DNA of 64,000 nt from Hippopus hippopus (taxonomy: Eukaryota; Mollusca; Bivalvia; Cardiida; Cardiidae): NCBI GenBank assembly GCA_946811185.2, contig OX328113.1, forward strand, positions 21,427,521-21,491,520, written 5' to 3'. Made by a program: the position numbers and the translations under genes. The notes below the pieces were generated by a model. It made no database searches, had not been told where the DNA came from, and saw only the letters and a program-made list of their open reading frames with translations. Below, one piece after another: positions 1 to 9,832 of the stretch (position 1 is the stretch's first letter; each line of letters opens with the position of its first letter).

Positions 1-110
1 AAAGAAACTCCAGGAAAGCATGGAAAGGTGCACTGGCCGCCGCGATATAACTGAAATAATGTTGAAAACTGCGTTAAACAACATACAATCAATCAATCAA
101 TCACTTTCCT
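1..110 (+). mobile_element. tRNA-derived SINE, 3' part only
   Basis: The tail AAAGCATGGAAAGGTGCACT, GGCCGCCGCGATATAACTGA, then AAACTGCGTTAAACAACATA and an (AATC)n tract match the other SINEs. The head is outside the window. Confidence 0.8.
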
Positions 111-204
111 GGAAGCAATTATTAAAAGTGATTGATAATAAGTTGAAAGAATTTGTTTCACATTGATGTAGAATACAGATGTTGAAGCCTTTATCTAACC
201 ATTT

Positions 205-395
205 AGTGTTTTAGCGACCCTTTAAAAATTCTTTTGGAAACATTGTGGGAAAAAGGGAGAAAGTGCTGAGAACCTGCATTTTCTCCTATTTTCTACATTG
301 CTTTCTCAAAACCCATTGAGTCACAATTACGATTTCGTTGGCTAATGACTTCAGTAAGGACAGGTCTAAAATTTTGTCGTCTAGTAGAGGGTTAA
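205..395 (-). mobile_element. M1 element, diverged
   Basis: GCGACCCTTTAAAAATTCTT leads to GTCGTCTAGTAGAGGGTTAA. The palindrome is damaged. Confidence 0.65.
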
Positions 396-467
396 ACTTA
401 GCAAAGCGTTATAATTTCATACGCTTCCGATAAAGTAACAAGACTTCACAAATACGTTCGATATAAC

Positions 468-953
468 TGATCCATGCTCTGTAGAAAAGATGTTTAATAC
501 ATCTGCAAAGAGTATCGACCAGGGTCAGCCTGCGCAGTAAGCGCAGGCAGACCTGAGTCGATACTTTTTGCTCTGGGTCAATTTTCTGCGTGATAAAGGA
601 GAATTCTACCTCATGGTTCAGTCGGTTGTTACACAACAGGGACTTTATGGATCTATAATTATGTGATGACTGGCTTGGAATAATGCATCAAGGCGATGCG
701 TTAACTCTTTACCACACAATCCCGACTTTTAACGACCCTGAGAAAGAAGCCTTTTGAAAACATTGTGGGAAAAGGAGAAAATGCTGGTAACCAGCATTTT
801 CTCCTTTTCCCACAATGTTTTCTATCTTTCACAAAACAAATTTCAAATTTTCAGTCACTTTTATTTTGTCGTCTGCAAGTGCTTTCAATTTGGACCAGTC
901 TAAAATTTTGTCGTTTGGTAAAGAGTTAAACCCCTTTTGTCAGAGTACGGCTA
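468..953 (+). mobile_element. M3 element interrupted by an M1 insertion
   Basis: The M3 left part (TGATCCATGCTCTGTAGAAA; hairpin GTCAGCCTGCGCAGTAAGCG) runs to 704. Its right end ACCCCTTTTGTCAGAGTACG resumes at 930. M1 lies exactly in the TTAA near the M3 end. Confidence 0.85.
701..929 (-). mobile_element. M1 element, full length, inside M3
   Basis: TTAACTCTTTACCACACAAT leads to GTTTGGTAAAGAGTTAA. TTAA is at 701-704 and 926-929; removing the element and one TTAA restores the M3 sequence. Confidence 0.92.
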
Positions 954-1036
954 ATGTGTAAACTATAACTACAGAATACAGCGGTCAAACATTGGTTTAA
1001 AAAAAAAAAAGTTATTAATAATTATAATAATTACAG

Positions 1037-1216
1037 CTGCAAAACATGTTCGTCAAACCCGTGTGTCCGAAATGCATGGTGACGACGGCAGTGCTCCTGT
1101 TGCGTTGTCCTCGAAGACGAAGAAGCTGAAAGACCTTAAACATCTTCCTTCAAGCGTGCTTGATCTGTTGAAAGTACCGCCATTTATGTTGATAACCTTT
1201 GCGGGTGCTACAGAAG
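1037..1216 (+). CDS. OATP exon a (first visible)
   Basis: The acceptor is ttacag and the donor is GTAGAT, leaving one base of a glycine codon. It encodes a polar cytoplasmic segment rich in lysine and serine, then LPSSVLDLLKVPPFMLITFAGATEG, the entry to the helix that usually counts as TM7. The upstream exon is outside the window, and the first two bases complete its last codon. Confidence 0.85.
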
Positions 1217-4200
1217 GTAGATATAACTGTTAAATAGATGTTTACAAAGTCAGACTATTGTTGTTTTTGTTGTTGTTGTTTAGGACATGGTAACGCCATG
1301 ATTTACATCCTGCGTGTATATCTAAGACATGGTAACGCCGTGATTTACATCCTGCATGTATATTTAAGACATGCTAACGCCATGGTTTACATAATGCATG
1401 TTTATTTGGGACATGGTACCGCCAGGGTTTTCAACAAGTAGGTATATTTAAAACATAACAACGCCATACTTACTTACTGCAGGTGTAGTTCAGACTTCAT
1501 AATGCCACAATTTATAACTAGGTACATGTATATTTAAGACATAACAATGCCATAGTTACTACCTGTAGGTTCTTTGAAGACATAATAACGCCATGGTTAC
1601 TACCTGTATGTATATTTCAAACTATGTAATGGCGTGGTTACCAGCTTTCGGTATATTTAAGACATGAATACGCCTCAACTTATATCCTGTAGTTATATTT
1701 TAAGACATAATAACGCCATGGCTATTATCTGTAGGTATAGTTAAGACATGATACCGCCACAATTTATATCCTGTAGTTATATTTGAGGCATGACGACGTT
1801 ATGGGTTACAACATGTAGGTATGTTTTAGACATAGTAACCACACGGGTAATAACCCGATTGTAAAAATTAGACATGATAATGCCATCGTTAACAACCTTT
1901 TATAATAGTTCGTACATGAGAAGACCACAGTTTTCAACCTGTAGGTACAGTTCAGATATAATGATGATATTGCCATGGTCAAATACATGTAATTGTTATT
2001 GTATTACCTACATGATAAGACCATGGTTTTTAAGCCATGGTCTACAACCTATAGATAGAGTTAACACTTGAAAAAGCCATGGTCTGTAATCTGTACTTAC
2101 GTACAGTTCAGATATGACAACGACAGGTTTTCAGCTGGCTGGTATGGTTCAGACATGATTACACGTTGTTTACAACCTGAAACTACTATAGAGTTTGCAA
2201 GTTTTTTCCCTGTCAATTCTTTAGGCAGAAGAAACACCAGTCTTTTCAGTGTAAGTGTATACTTCACACATGCAAACGTCAGGTTTAGCAACCTTTATTT
2301 ACATTTCAGGCATGATAACGTCAGGTTTTGCAACTTTTATGCCAAAGTTTATACAAAACCAGTTTGGTGTTACAGCAGGATGGGCATCAATGCTTACAGG
2401 TAAGTTTGTGTTGTACCAACATCCTGCTGAATTTATAAACAATCGGGCCGAGTACTGCATAGGAACTACTTATCAGTTTTGAACAGGTGTTATATTGCTA
2501 GTTACTGAAGAAGCTTAATCATTTCATTGGTCTGTTTTTTTTTGAAAATTGACCTAAAGCAGAGTCACTAATGTAAAGTGTTTATAATCCAGGTATTGCA
2601 AATTCGAAGATTGTCATTGCATGTGGAATCTTTCTTGTAAGTAATTATTACAATACTTTTAGCAAGGAAAAAGAAAAAGTGAGAAAAAAAAAATTAGAAA
2701 CTTCAAAAGGCAATCGTAACCACTTTAACCCATAAGGCTGCTTAGCGCAACTCACGGACCTTTTGCGGACAGTGTAGATCCAAGATCAGACTGCACAGAA
2801 CGTGCAGTCTGATCTTGGATCTACACTGTCCGATAAGAAGATTTTTTTTCTCCAAAAAAAAAAAGTTTGAAGTAGCATTATTCAGGTGTTTACTACTGGC
2901 TTGAAAGTTTTATTTAAGTTTTTTAGCAGGATAAGAGTTAATGACGAAATTCTTACACGTAAAAAAAGGGTATAAACTATTTGATAAGATTTTGTCTCCA
3001 TCGAAAAACTTAGATGGTGTCATCATATTAATTTACTCGAACTGTAGCATTGAACAGTAGACCATTATTTTGCACGCCTGGTTTGATCAAGTGTGTGTTC
3101 TGTTTCAAACCACAGGTTTTATGGCAGTACCAGGCGCAGCTGGTGGCCAATTCTTCGGTGGCTACATCTGCAAAAGGTTTCAGCTGAAGGTCAAAGGTTG
3201 CATTCGAGTTGCAATAATTTGTTGTTGTCTGACCGTTGTGTTGTCGTCAGGATTGTGGTTAAAGTGCGGCGACGTTGGCATAGCCGGTGTAACAAGATCG
3301 TATTCAAATACGTGAGTAATACTATAATAAATGGCCTGCCACACGCGAAAAGGGACTCTCGGATATATGCTTAAAATGCCGTCTCGGATCAGCCTGCGCA
3401 GTCCTCGCAGGCTAATCCGAGACGGCACTTTACGACTACATTAGATTTTGTCCTACAGTAGGCTTTCGCAAAACCGAAAATTACTTGAAAACGGGAAGTG
3501 TCGTTTCAGATTAGTCTGCGCGGACTGCGCAGGCTAATCCGGGACGACGCTTTACGCAGATGTCCGAATGCCCCTTTTCGCGTGTTGCAGGCCATATGTT
3601 ATTTCTTTGGCCTCTTACATATATTGAACTTGATTGTAGGAGCGACTAAATGCCCTTTTTTAGGCGGTATAGATCAATATCAGGCTGCACAGAATCTGCT
3701 GTCTGATCTAGTGTGATCTACACTGTCTGATACTGTGAGATTTTTTTCCGTCGAAAGGTAAACTTGAAATCAGGATATTTGTTTTGTTTTGTTTTCCTCA
3801 TATTGATTGAAAATTTCACTATGAAAGGTAGCAGTTCAAGGGTTAACATAGGCCTAAATGAAGGCTATTTTCTGCGTGCCTCAATATATGAACATTTTTC
3901 TTTTTTATTTCCACCCGCACCAAAAATATCCTTCATCGCGTATAAAAATGTGTCTGTTCCGGTCTCCACCGCATCAATTTTTATATATTTGACCTATATT
4001 ACTGCGGGTGATACCGGTACTATTTAATTCTGTACAAGACGACAAAATTTCAGAGGCTGGTCCAAACTGAAAGTATTTGCAGACGGCAAATTGAAGGTGA
4101 CCCAAATGACAAAATATGTCCTTGATAGGGTAGAAAACGTTGTGGAAAAATGGAGAAAATGCTGGTTGCCACAATGTTTTCAAAAGCTCTCTCTTTCAGG

Positions 4201-7200
4201 GTCGTTAAATGCCGCCATTGTGTGGTAAATGGTTAAAGTGAAAGTAGTACCACAGAGGCGTAATATTTCTGTACCGGTGTACCTAATATACTTTTCTGTA
4301 TATCTGTGATCTTATGTACATGTTCATAGTGTATGAAATAGAACATTACATAGGTATGATAAATACACAGTTATCTTTTTTCTTGGATATTTATAGATCA
4401 AGCACGACGTTACCTTCGTTAGCGGCTGAATGTAACGAAGGATGTCGTTGCAAGACGGATTTATACGAGCCAGTGTGTGACTCTCTCGGCAACCAGTACT
4501 TTTCTCCGTGCCATGCTGGTTGCACAGAACAGTCCGAAAATAAAAAGGTAACATTAAAGATTATTAGAGCTCCTTTGATATTACTTTAGCTCGTTTTCGA
4601 TAGAAACTGGAATAACGTGTTTGATTGGCTCACAACACGCGAAAAGGGACATTCGGACATTTGCGTAAACCGTCGTCTCGGATCAGCCTGCGCTGTCCGC
4701 GCAGGCTAATCCGAGACAACACTTTACGACTACGTTAGATTTTGTGCTACAGTAGACTTGTGCAAAACAGAAAATTACATAAAAACGGAAAGTGTCGTTT
4801 CGGATTAGCCTGCGCGGACTGCGCAGGCTGATCCGAGACGACACTTTACGCAAATGTCCGAATGCCCCTTTTCGCGTGTTGCAAGCCATATCATGAATAA
4901 TGCGCTGTTTACTTCTTATATTTTTCAAGAAGCGCATTTTTCAGGACACAGTTTTTATTACGTATGAGCAATACTCTGTAAGTGTAAAGCACTTGCAAAA
5001 AGTATCGACCCAGGTCGGCATGTGCAGTTCGCGCAGGCTGACCTGAAACATATCTTTTTTTTTTGCTATTGGTCACTTTTTTACATGTAGAAGAACTGTC
5101 TACCTCCTGATTCAGTAAGTTGTTAGACAAAATTGATTTTGTGTCGACTAACTTGATACGGTCTTTCACGGAGATGAATTAACCCCCCCCCCTCCCTTTT
5201 GCCAGAGCTTGGCTCAACTGTGATTGTTTGATAAAAGGTAAATTCATTGTACATTGCCGTCCTTCATGGCTCAGTGGTGAAGATGTAGGATTCACATTCC
5301 GGGGGCCATGGGTTCAATTCTCACTCGTGATGATGTGTTTTTTCGTGAGAGTTTCCGTGGACAAGACATATCGTGGTCCTGTACTGGTGAAAACCAGGGC
5401 ACGCATGAATAAGTCATAAGCTATGATGTGACTGATACAATGTTGAAAGCGGCGTAAAACATCACACAATAAATCGATCAATTAGTTAACCAGCACAAAC
5501 CTTTCTTAACTGATGTAATAACGTGCATCGTGACAGGTTTTTCTTATTGTTTCCGGTCGGACGTCTCACGTGCTTGCTCGTATCTGTGAACTGTACCGAC
5601 GAGAGTTGCACCCGCAGAAACTCTAACTAGGAACCATTGATCGGCCTGAACTTTTCTCCCTTTTATTCATAAATATAACCTACATACGATAACTATAACA
5701 GGGGAGTTTACTCTTTACCAAACAACAAAAGTTTAGTTGCAATTGAAAGCTTCTGCAGACGACAAAACAAAAGTGACGACAAAACAAAAGTGACTCAAAA
5801 ATCGAAATTTATTTTTGAAGGGTTAGAAAACATTGTGAGAAAAGGAGAAAATGCTGGTTACCAGCATTTTCTCCTTTTCCCACAGTGTTTTGTAATGTCC
5901 TCTTTTACAGGATTGTTAAAACTAGGGATTGTGTGGTAAACGGTTAACTAATCTATGATTATTATCATTCTCAATATTTTTCAGTCATACAGCACGTGTA
6001 ACTGTGTTCCAAGTAACGACACGACAGTACTTGTCGGGAAGTGTGATACAGAGTGTTCATCCATGTATATATTCCTACCCATTATTTTTATGGCCATTTT
6101 TCTTCTCTTTGTTCCGTCCCCACCTGCCGTGGCGGCGACTTTAAGGTAAGAGAAACCTTTGTTTGGTTGTTTTGTTTGTTTGAATGAGTTAAACAAAGTC
6201 TATAACCGTGTAAATATTATTATTTTTATTCATCACTTGGCCTGCAACAGGCGAAAAGGGGCAGTCAGACATTTGCGTAAAGTGTCGCACCGGATCAGCC
6301 TGCGCACTCCGCGCAGACTAATCCGAAACGACACTTTCCGTTTTTATGCAATTTTCTGTTTTGTGTAAGTCTACTGTAGGATAAAATCTAGTCGTAAAGT
6401 GTCGTAAACTGCGCAGGCTGATCCGAGACGACACTTTACGCAAATGTCCGAATGCCCCTTTTCGCGTGTTGCAGGCCATTTTATACACCTAAACGACTTA
6501 ATACAATTTTGCAAACTTTTGCAAGCAACAAGCATTTTCTCCAAATCTTACAACGGTTTTACTTTTTCAAAGAGCTAATCAATACCATCTGTTTCCAGCT
6601 TAACATGGGTACCGCTTGCCCTCGACGCCAAATATATAAACTCGAGCTCTTTTGTTACGTCTGAAAATACAATCCATCGAAAATCCAAAAGATTTTTATC
6701 TTACAGGCTTGACTAAATAAGCGGAAGTTGTAGATCCAAGATCAGACTGCGCGTTCTGTGCAGTATGATCTTGATGTATGTCACCCGCAGAAGCACCTGT
6801 GATTACATATGGCCCTGAAATAGTTAAAGGAAAGCGATGCGCATCTATAACTCAGAAATGACTTCCATTATATGAGTCATGCTCTGTGAAAAGGGGGCTT
6901 AATGTATCTCCGTGATGATTGATACCGTCACAGTATTATAGATCCATAAGATCCGTTTTGTATAAAACCTTCTGACTCCTGAGGTACACCGCTCCTTTGG
7001 ACGTGCAGAAAATTTACTAAAAGCAAAAAGTTCCGGCCCAGGTCAGCCTGCGCGGATTGCGCAGGCTGACGTGGGTCGATGCGTTTTGCAAATGCACTAA
7101 GCCCCCTTTTCACAGAGCATGGTTCATTTATAAATCGCTCTTTCGTTCAAGTTCATATAGATGCGTTTCCTTGTTTCTTTTTAGGTGCATTCACGACAGG

Positions 7201-8383
7201 CACAGAACATTCGGGCTGGGATTTAAGTGGTTCATTGTCCGATTGCTAGGTAAGTACATGTAATAAAGAAGTATTAGTCTGGTCCTTTTTTTCTGTGGTC
7301 AAAACAGTCATAAACGAAGCTTAGAGTTTCAAAGAATAATCGCCTTGGATTTAAGACAGTTGTTTTGTAACATACAAGTGTTATAAATCAAGGGTTTCTA
7401 GTTATGATTATGTTTCGTCAATATTTTTAAACCTTGAACTACCTATTCATTGTGTTATGAGCTTTATTGATATTATAGGCCAGCTTGACTCTTTAATAAA
7501 AGACAAAAATTTTAGCCAGGCCGAATTGACAGCATTTGCAGACGACAAAATGAATACATGTATTACTAAAAAATTTAATTTTACGTTTTGGATGGTAGAT
7601 TTCTCCTTTTTCCGCAATATTTTCAAAAGGCTTTTTGCTCAGTGTTTGTGCGGTAAAGGGTTAAAGATACTCATATTATAATGACAAAATATAATATGGA
7701 GAAAAAGACAGTGACCATGTTGACAACAGACAAATCACTGGCTTTGAGTCATCAGTTGCCACCATATTTTTCTTATCTTCCTGTTGATAGAACTAATACT
7801 TTTTTTTTGCATTTTTAACTGATTATTTTGTAGGCTGTTTGTTATTTCCTTGCTTGCTTCCCCCCTCCCCCATTTTTTTTATTACAATACATAAAACACG
7901 CATGTCTAGATATTACAAATATTACATGAGCTTCGGACCGAGTTTTCAAAGGCACTTAAATATCATGACAAAAATAACGTTTGATTAATTACATACGTGT
8001 AAATTTTCTAGGCAAGAAGCAATCTTACCGATTTAAAAGTAACAATGCAGGTATACCTTTTATTTTTAGGTACAGTGCCTGGACCTATTTTATTTGGCGC
8101 AATAATTGACAGCACGTGTGTGATATGGCGGGAGGAATGCGACGAGCGTGCTTCCTGTTGGATTTACGACAATGACAAAATGAGTCGGAACTTTTTCGTG
8201 TTGGTTTTATGTTTTAAATTAGTTTCAATAACATTCTTTATATTAGCACATCAAATGTATAAACCACCTGCGGAGTGCGCGGTGCAGTTTAAAGTCCAAG
8301 ACGAATCAAATCTTAGAACGGAATCGGTGTCGTCTGCTGTCACCATTTTGACTCCTGATAGTGATACTGCTAAAACTTTTTGA
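1037..8383 (+). CDS. Organic anion transporter polypeptide (OATP/SLCO family), 3' part of gene, 7 exons
   Basis: Multi-pass plasma-membrane carrier for amphipathic organic anions. The coding exons join in frame as 1037-1216, 2310-2399, 3116-3311, 4397-4547, 5985-6145, 7185-7249 and 8070-8383, giving 384 residues and a TGA stop. Seen in the translation: the segment LPSSVLDLLKVPPFML before a membrane helix, then SGFATFMPKFIQNQFG, VPGAAGGQFFGG, a Kazal-like cysteine loop (ECNEGCRCKTDLYEPVCD, SPCHAGC, then CNC and CDTEC), a hydrophobic helix, and RLLGTVPGPILFGAIIDSTC. These follow the order of the C-terminal half of OATPs, which are usually about 640-720 residues, so the N-terminal helices lie upstream of the window. 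All introns have GT/AG ends and phases agree throughout. The cytoplasmic tail is serine/threonine rich. The family is certain; the subfamily and substrate are not. Confidence 0.93.
1283..2309 (+). repeat. ~42-bp minisatellite running into an OATP exon
   Basis: About 21 degenerate tandem units have the pattern GACATGATAACGCCATGGTT, then TACAACCTGTAGG, then TATATTTAA. Most units are 41-43 bp; a few are longer through insertions. The array ends exactly at the acceptor of the exon at 2310, and its last units (from 2269) match the exon start and its splice site. See the finding on its origin. Confidence 0.9.
2310..2399 (+). CDS. OATP exon b
   Basis: The acceptor is atttcag and the donor is GTAAGT-like (gtaagttt). 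It encodes MITSGFATFMPKFIQNQFG and then VTAGWASMLTG, the TM7-TM8 hairpin with the family's FxxKFIxxQFG pattern. It is phase 1 at both ends, so it joins exon a and the exon at 3116 directly. Confidence 0.92.
2725..2940 (+). mobile_element. M4 palindromic miniature element, full copy
   Basis: The core palindrome at 2768-2832 reads GGACAGTGTAGATCCAAGAT on one arm and its complement on the other. It is flanked by a left end TTAACCCATAAGGCTGC and a right end GCAGGATAAGAGTTAA. It lies in the OATP intron. Confidence 0.7.
3116..3311 (+). CDS. OATP exon c
   Basis: The acceptor is accacag and the donor is GTGAGT. It encodes FMAVPGAAGGQFFGGYICKR, then a helix (VAIICCCLTVVLSSGLWL). Joined to exon b it reads LTGFMAVPGAAGG, which matches the OATP pattern after TM8. 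It ends two bases into a threonine codon. Confidence 0.92.
3332..3594. mobile_element. M2 miniature element
   Basis: It has terminal inverted repeats beginning GGCCTGCCACACGCGAAAAG, and two internal palindromes around CAGCCTGCGCAGTCC. It starts only 20 bp after the donor of OATP exon c. Confidence 0.8.
3640..3845 (+). mobile_element. M4 palindromic miniature element, diverged copy
   Basis: The core at 3665-3732 carries GATCAATATCAGGCTGCACA and its degraded complement. The right end CAGTTCAAGGGTTAACA resembles the copy at 2725-2940. Confidence 0.55.
4024..4236 (+). mobile_element. M1 element, diverged
   Basis: A recognisable M1 internal region (GACGACAAAATTTCAGAGG) leads to a damaged central palindrome and a right end TGTGTGGTAAATGGTTAA. 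The left end has lost CTTTACC. Confidence 0.75.
4397..4547 (+). CDS. OATP exon d, Kazal-like loop
   Basis: The acceptor is tttatag and the donor is GTAACA. It encodes AAECNEGCRCKTDLYEPVCD, then SLGNQYFSPCHAGCTEQ. The cysteine spacing CxxxCxCxxxxxxPVC with YFSPCHAGC is the extracellular Kazal-type domain found between TM9 and TM10 of OATPs. Confidence 0.95.
4626..4889. mobile_element. M2 miniature element
   Basis: The ends are GGCTCACAACACGCGAAAAG and its inverted partner TTTTCGCGTGTTGCAAGCC. Two internal GC-rich hairpins are intact. It follows OATP exon d by about 80 bp. Confidence 0.8.
4975..5218 (+). mobile_element. M3 miniature element
   Basis: It carries AAAAAGTATCGACCCAGGTC and the paired GCAGGCTGACCT hairpin arm. 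It ends CCAGAGCTTGGCTCA. The left terminal repeat is eroded. A run of ten C residues lies at about 5181-5190. Confidence 0.65.
5259..5490 (+). mobile_element. tRNA-derived SINE
   Basis: A tRNA-like head has an A-box region (TGGCTCAGTGG) and a B-box (GGTTCAATTCT). It is followed by a body and a tail ATGTTGAAAGCGGCGTAAAA ending in an ATAAATCGATCA tract. Confidence 0.75.
5707..5947 (+). mobile_element. M1 element, full length
   Basis: The left end is TTTACTCTTTACCAAACAAC, and the right end TGTGTGGTAAACGGTTAA carries an intact TTAA. The central palindrome is nearly perfect. An 18-bp internal direct repeat (GACAAAACAAAAGTGAC) is present. It ends 37 bp before OATP exon e. Confidence 0.85.
5985..6145 (+). 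CDS. OATP exon e
   Basis: The acceptor is tttttcag and the donor is GTAAGA. It encodes the second cysteine cluster (STCNCVPSND, GKCDTEC) and then the hydrophobic helix MYIFLPIIFMAIFLLFVPSP. It is phase 0 at the start and ends two bases into an arginine codon. Confidence 0.93.
6238..6478. mobile_element. M2 miniature element
   Basis: The ends are TGGCCTGCAACAGGCGAAAA and TTTTCGCGTGTTGCAGGCCA. It lies about 90 bp after OATP exon e. The left arm of the second internal hairpin is partly deleted. Confidence 0.8.
6873..7126 (-). mobile_element. M3 miniature element, full length
   Basis: Terminal inverted repeats are TGAGTCATGCTCTGTGAAAA and TTTTCACAGAGCATGGTTCA. The internal GC-rich hairpin is GGTCAGCCTGCGCGGATTGC plus its complement. 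It ends about 60 bp before OATP exon f. Confidence 0.82.
7185..7249 (+). CDS. OATP exon f
   Basis: The acceptor is tttttag and the donor is GTAAGT. It encodes CIHDRHRTFGLGFKWFIVRL followed by LG, matching the OATP block that precedes (I/V)PGPIxFG. The ER/RS residues usual in this block read DRHR here. Confidence 0.92.
7488..7664 (+). mobile_element. M1 element, internally deleted
   Basis: It has CTTTAATAAAAGACAAAAAT on the left and GCGGTAAAGGGTTAA on the right. One arm of the central palindrome is lost. Confidence 0.7.
8070..8383 (+). CDS. OATP exon g, last coding exon
   Basis: The acceptor is tatttttag. It encodes GTVPGPILFGAIIDSTCVIW, a second cysteine pair, a final membrane helix (FFVLVLCFKLVSITFFILA) and a ~45-residue cytoplasmic tail ending TAKTF before TGA. 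No AATAAA polyadenylation signal was seen in the next few hundred bases. Confidence 0.95.
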
Positions 8384-8518
8384 AATCCTTTATCTCATCC
8401 ATCTGTTCTAATCCGTCATTTCCTATCATCTAATCACGTTCATTCGCATCTGGACGAAATGAGCGGCAATGAGCGGTCCTCTTGCAAAATCGGGTTGAAT
8501 GTATGTACGCCATGTTAT

Positions 8519-8793
8519 GTCAAGCAAGCCATCACATAATTTTGGATCCATAAAATCGATTTTGTTTAACAACTAGCTAAATCCTGTGGTAGAATGGCCC
8601 TTTGACCAATAGCAAAGAGTATTAAAATCAAGTTTGCTTAAAAAACGACTGAGGTAGACTGGTCGTTTGACATGCAGAAAGTTCACCAATAGCAAAAAGT
8701 TTCGATCCAGGTTAGTCTGTGCGGACTGCACAGGCTGGCCTGGGTAGAAAACTTTGTAGATGCATTAAACCCCTTTTCACAGAGCATGGCTCA
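8519..8793 (-). mobile_element. M3 miniature element
   Basis: The right end TTTTCACAGAGCATGGCTCA and the hairpin GTTAGTCTGTGCGGACTGCA are clear. The left end is decayed. Confidence 0.65.
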
Positions 8794-8803
8794 AATTTAA
8801 TCG

Positions 8804-8997
8804 AAAACAACACAATGACACTTTGAATTCCTTAGGGAATAATTAAAACCTTATGAAAAATAACACTCTAATGTTCAATATTTCGGCTTTTGCCTTCTTC
8901 AAGAAGGCAATAGCCGAGATATTGAACATTAGAGTGTTATTTTTCATAGTGTTTCAGTTGTTCCCTAAGGAAATCAAAGTGTCATTGTGTTGTTTTT
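8804..8997. repeat. Long foldback palindrome (~95-bp arms)
   Basis: The left arm begins AAAACAACACAATGACACTT and the right arm ends with its complement. The centre is GCCTTCTTCAAGAAGGC at about 8891-8907. Part of one arm recurs in direct orientation at 9018-9075. Confidence 0.8.
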
Positions 8998-9224
8998 CAC
9001 ACTCCTGAGGAGATTTAGAAGAAGGTAATAGCCGAAATATTGAACAATAGAGTGTTATTTTTCATAGTGAGTTAATTGAAAATGTCTGCTTTTGCCGACT
9101 TCTCTCGATTTCTTGTCTCGGTATTATGCCAGACATGGGTCTCCAGTACTGAGAAACACATTCGGAGAAACACGTTCGGAATATGCCAACAGAAGTCGAT
9201 CGTGACGATCATGATCGAGAACAC

Positions 9225-9346
9225 AAATGGTAGCCAACTTCTCCCTTTTCCACAATGTTTCCTTCCATTTAAAAGGTCAATCCCATCATTTGAGCCACAC
9301 TGAATTTTTCATCTACAAATGCTTTTAATTTGGACAAGTCCAAATG
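9225..9346 (-). mobile_element. M1 fragment
   Basis: It matches the right-hand part of a minus-strand M1 (CCCTTTTCCACAATGTTTCC, then TTTGAGCCACACTGAATTT). Confidence 0.6.
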
Positions 9347-9649
9347 AATGTATTTTGCAGAAATTGTACACCAGGATCAATCCGCAGATTCATGCAATCT
9401 GATCTTGACCTACACCCTAAACTTCTCGAGTTGTTTCATGCAAAAGTTACGCACTCAATGTTAATAAACCAAACTCTTTCATCGCCATCGGCGAAAACTT
9501 GGGCATTTGTGGACGGTATAGATCAAAATCAGACTGCACAGAACGTGAAGTCTGATCTTGGATCTATATCATTCACTTGTCTAGTCAAACCTCTATACTA
9601 AAAATCTTGTATATAACCCCTTTGGTGCAAGGGGCGAAAACGGGTGTTT

Positions 9650-9722
9650 GCTGACGGAAAAAATCAAGATCAGACTGCACAAAACGTGCAGTCTGACCTT
9701 GGATCTATACCGTCCGCTTGTC
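9650..9722 (+). repeat. M4 core palindrome (with two partial cores at 9367-9415 and 9516-9580)
   Basis: AAGATCAGACTGCACAAAAC is followed by its complement GTGCAGTCTGACCTTGGAT and GTCCGC. Two further degraded cores lie within the preceding 300 bp. Confidence 0.65.
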
Positions 9723-9832
9723 TAGTCACTCCTTTACGATCGTTGAAAAGTTAACGGATTTTTTTTTTTGTCATGGACATCAAAATATGTTCGATAGGAC
9801 ATGAGCAATAGAGACTTGATCCAATATAAGAC

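Noticed and set aside
1238..1441. 67-codon repetitive open frame
   Set aside because: It is the minisatellite read in one frame (its unit length is a multiple of three), not a gene.
2593..2636. Constitutive OATP exon between exons b and c
   Set aside because: Splice sites look good, but inclusion shifts the frame, while joining 2399 to 3116 directly gives the expected family sequence LTGFMAVPGAAGG.
5259..5332. tRNA gene
   Set aside because: Both boxes are present, but the arms do not pair well and the sequence runs into a SINE body and tail.
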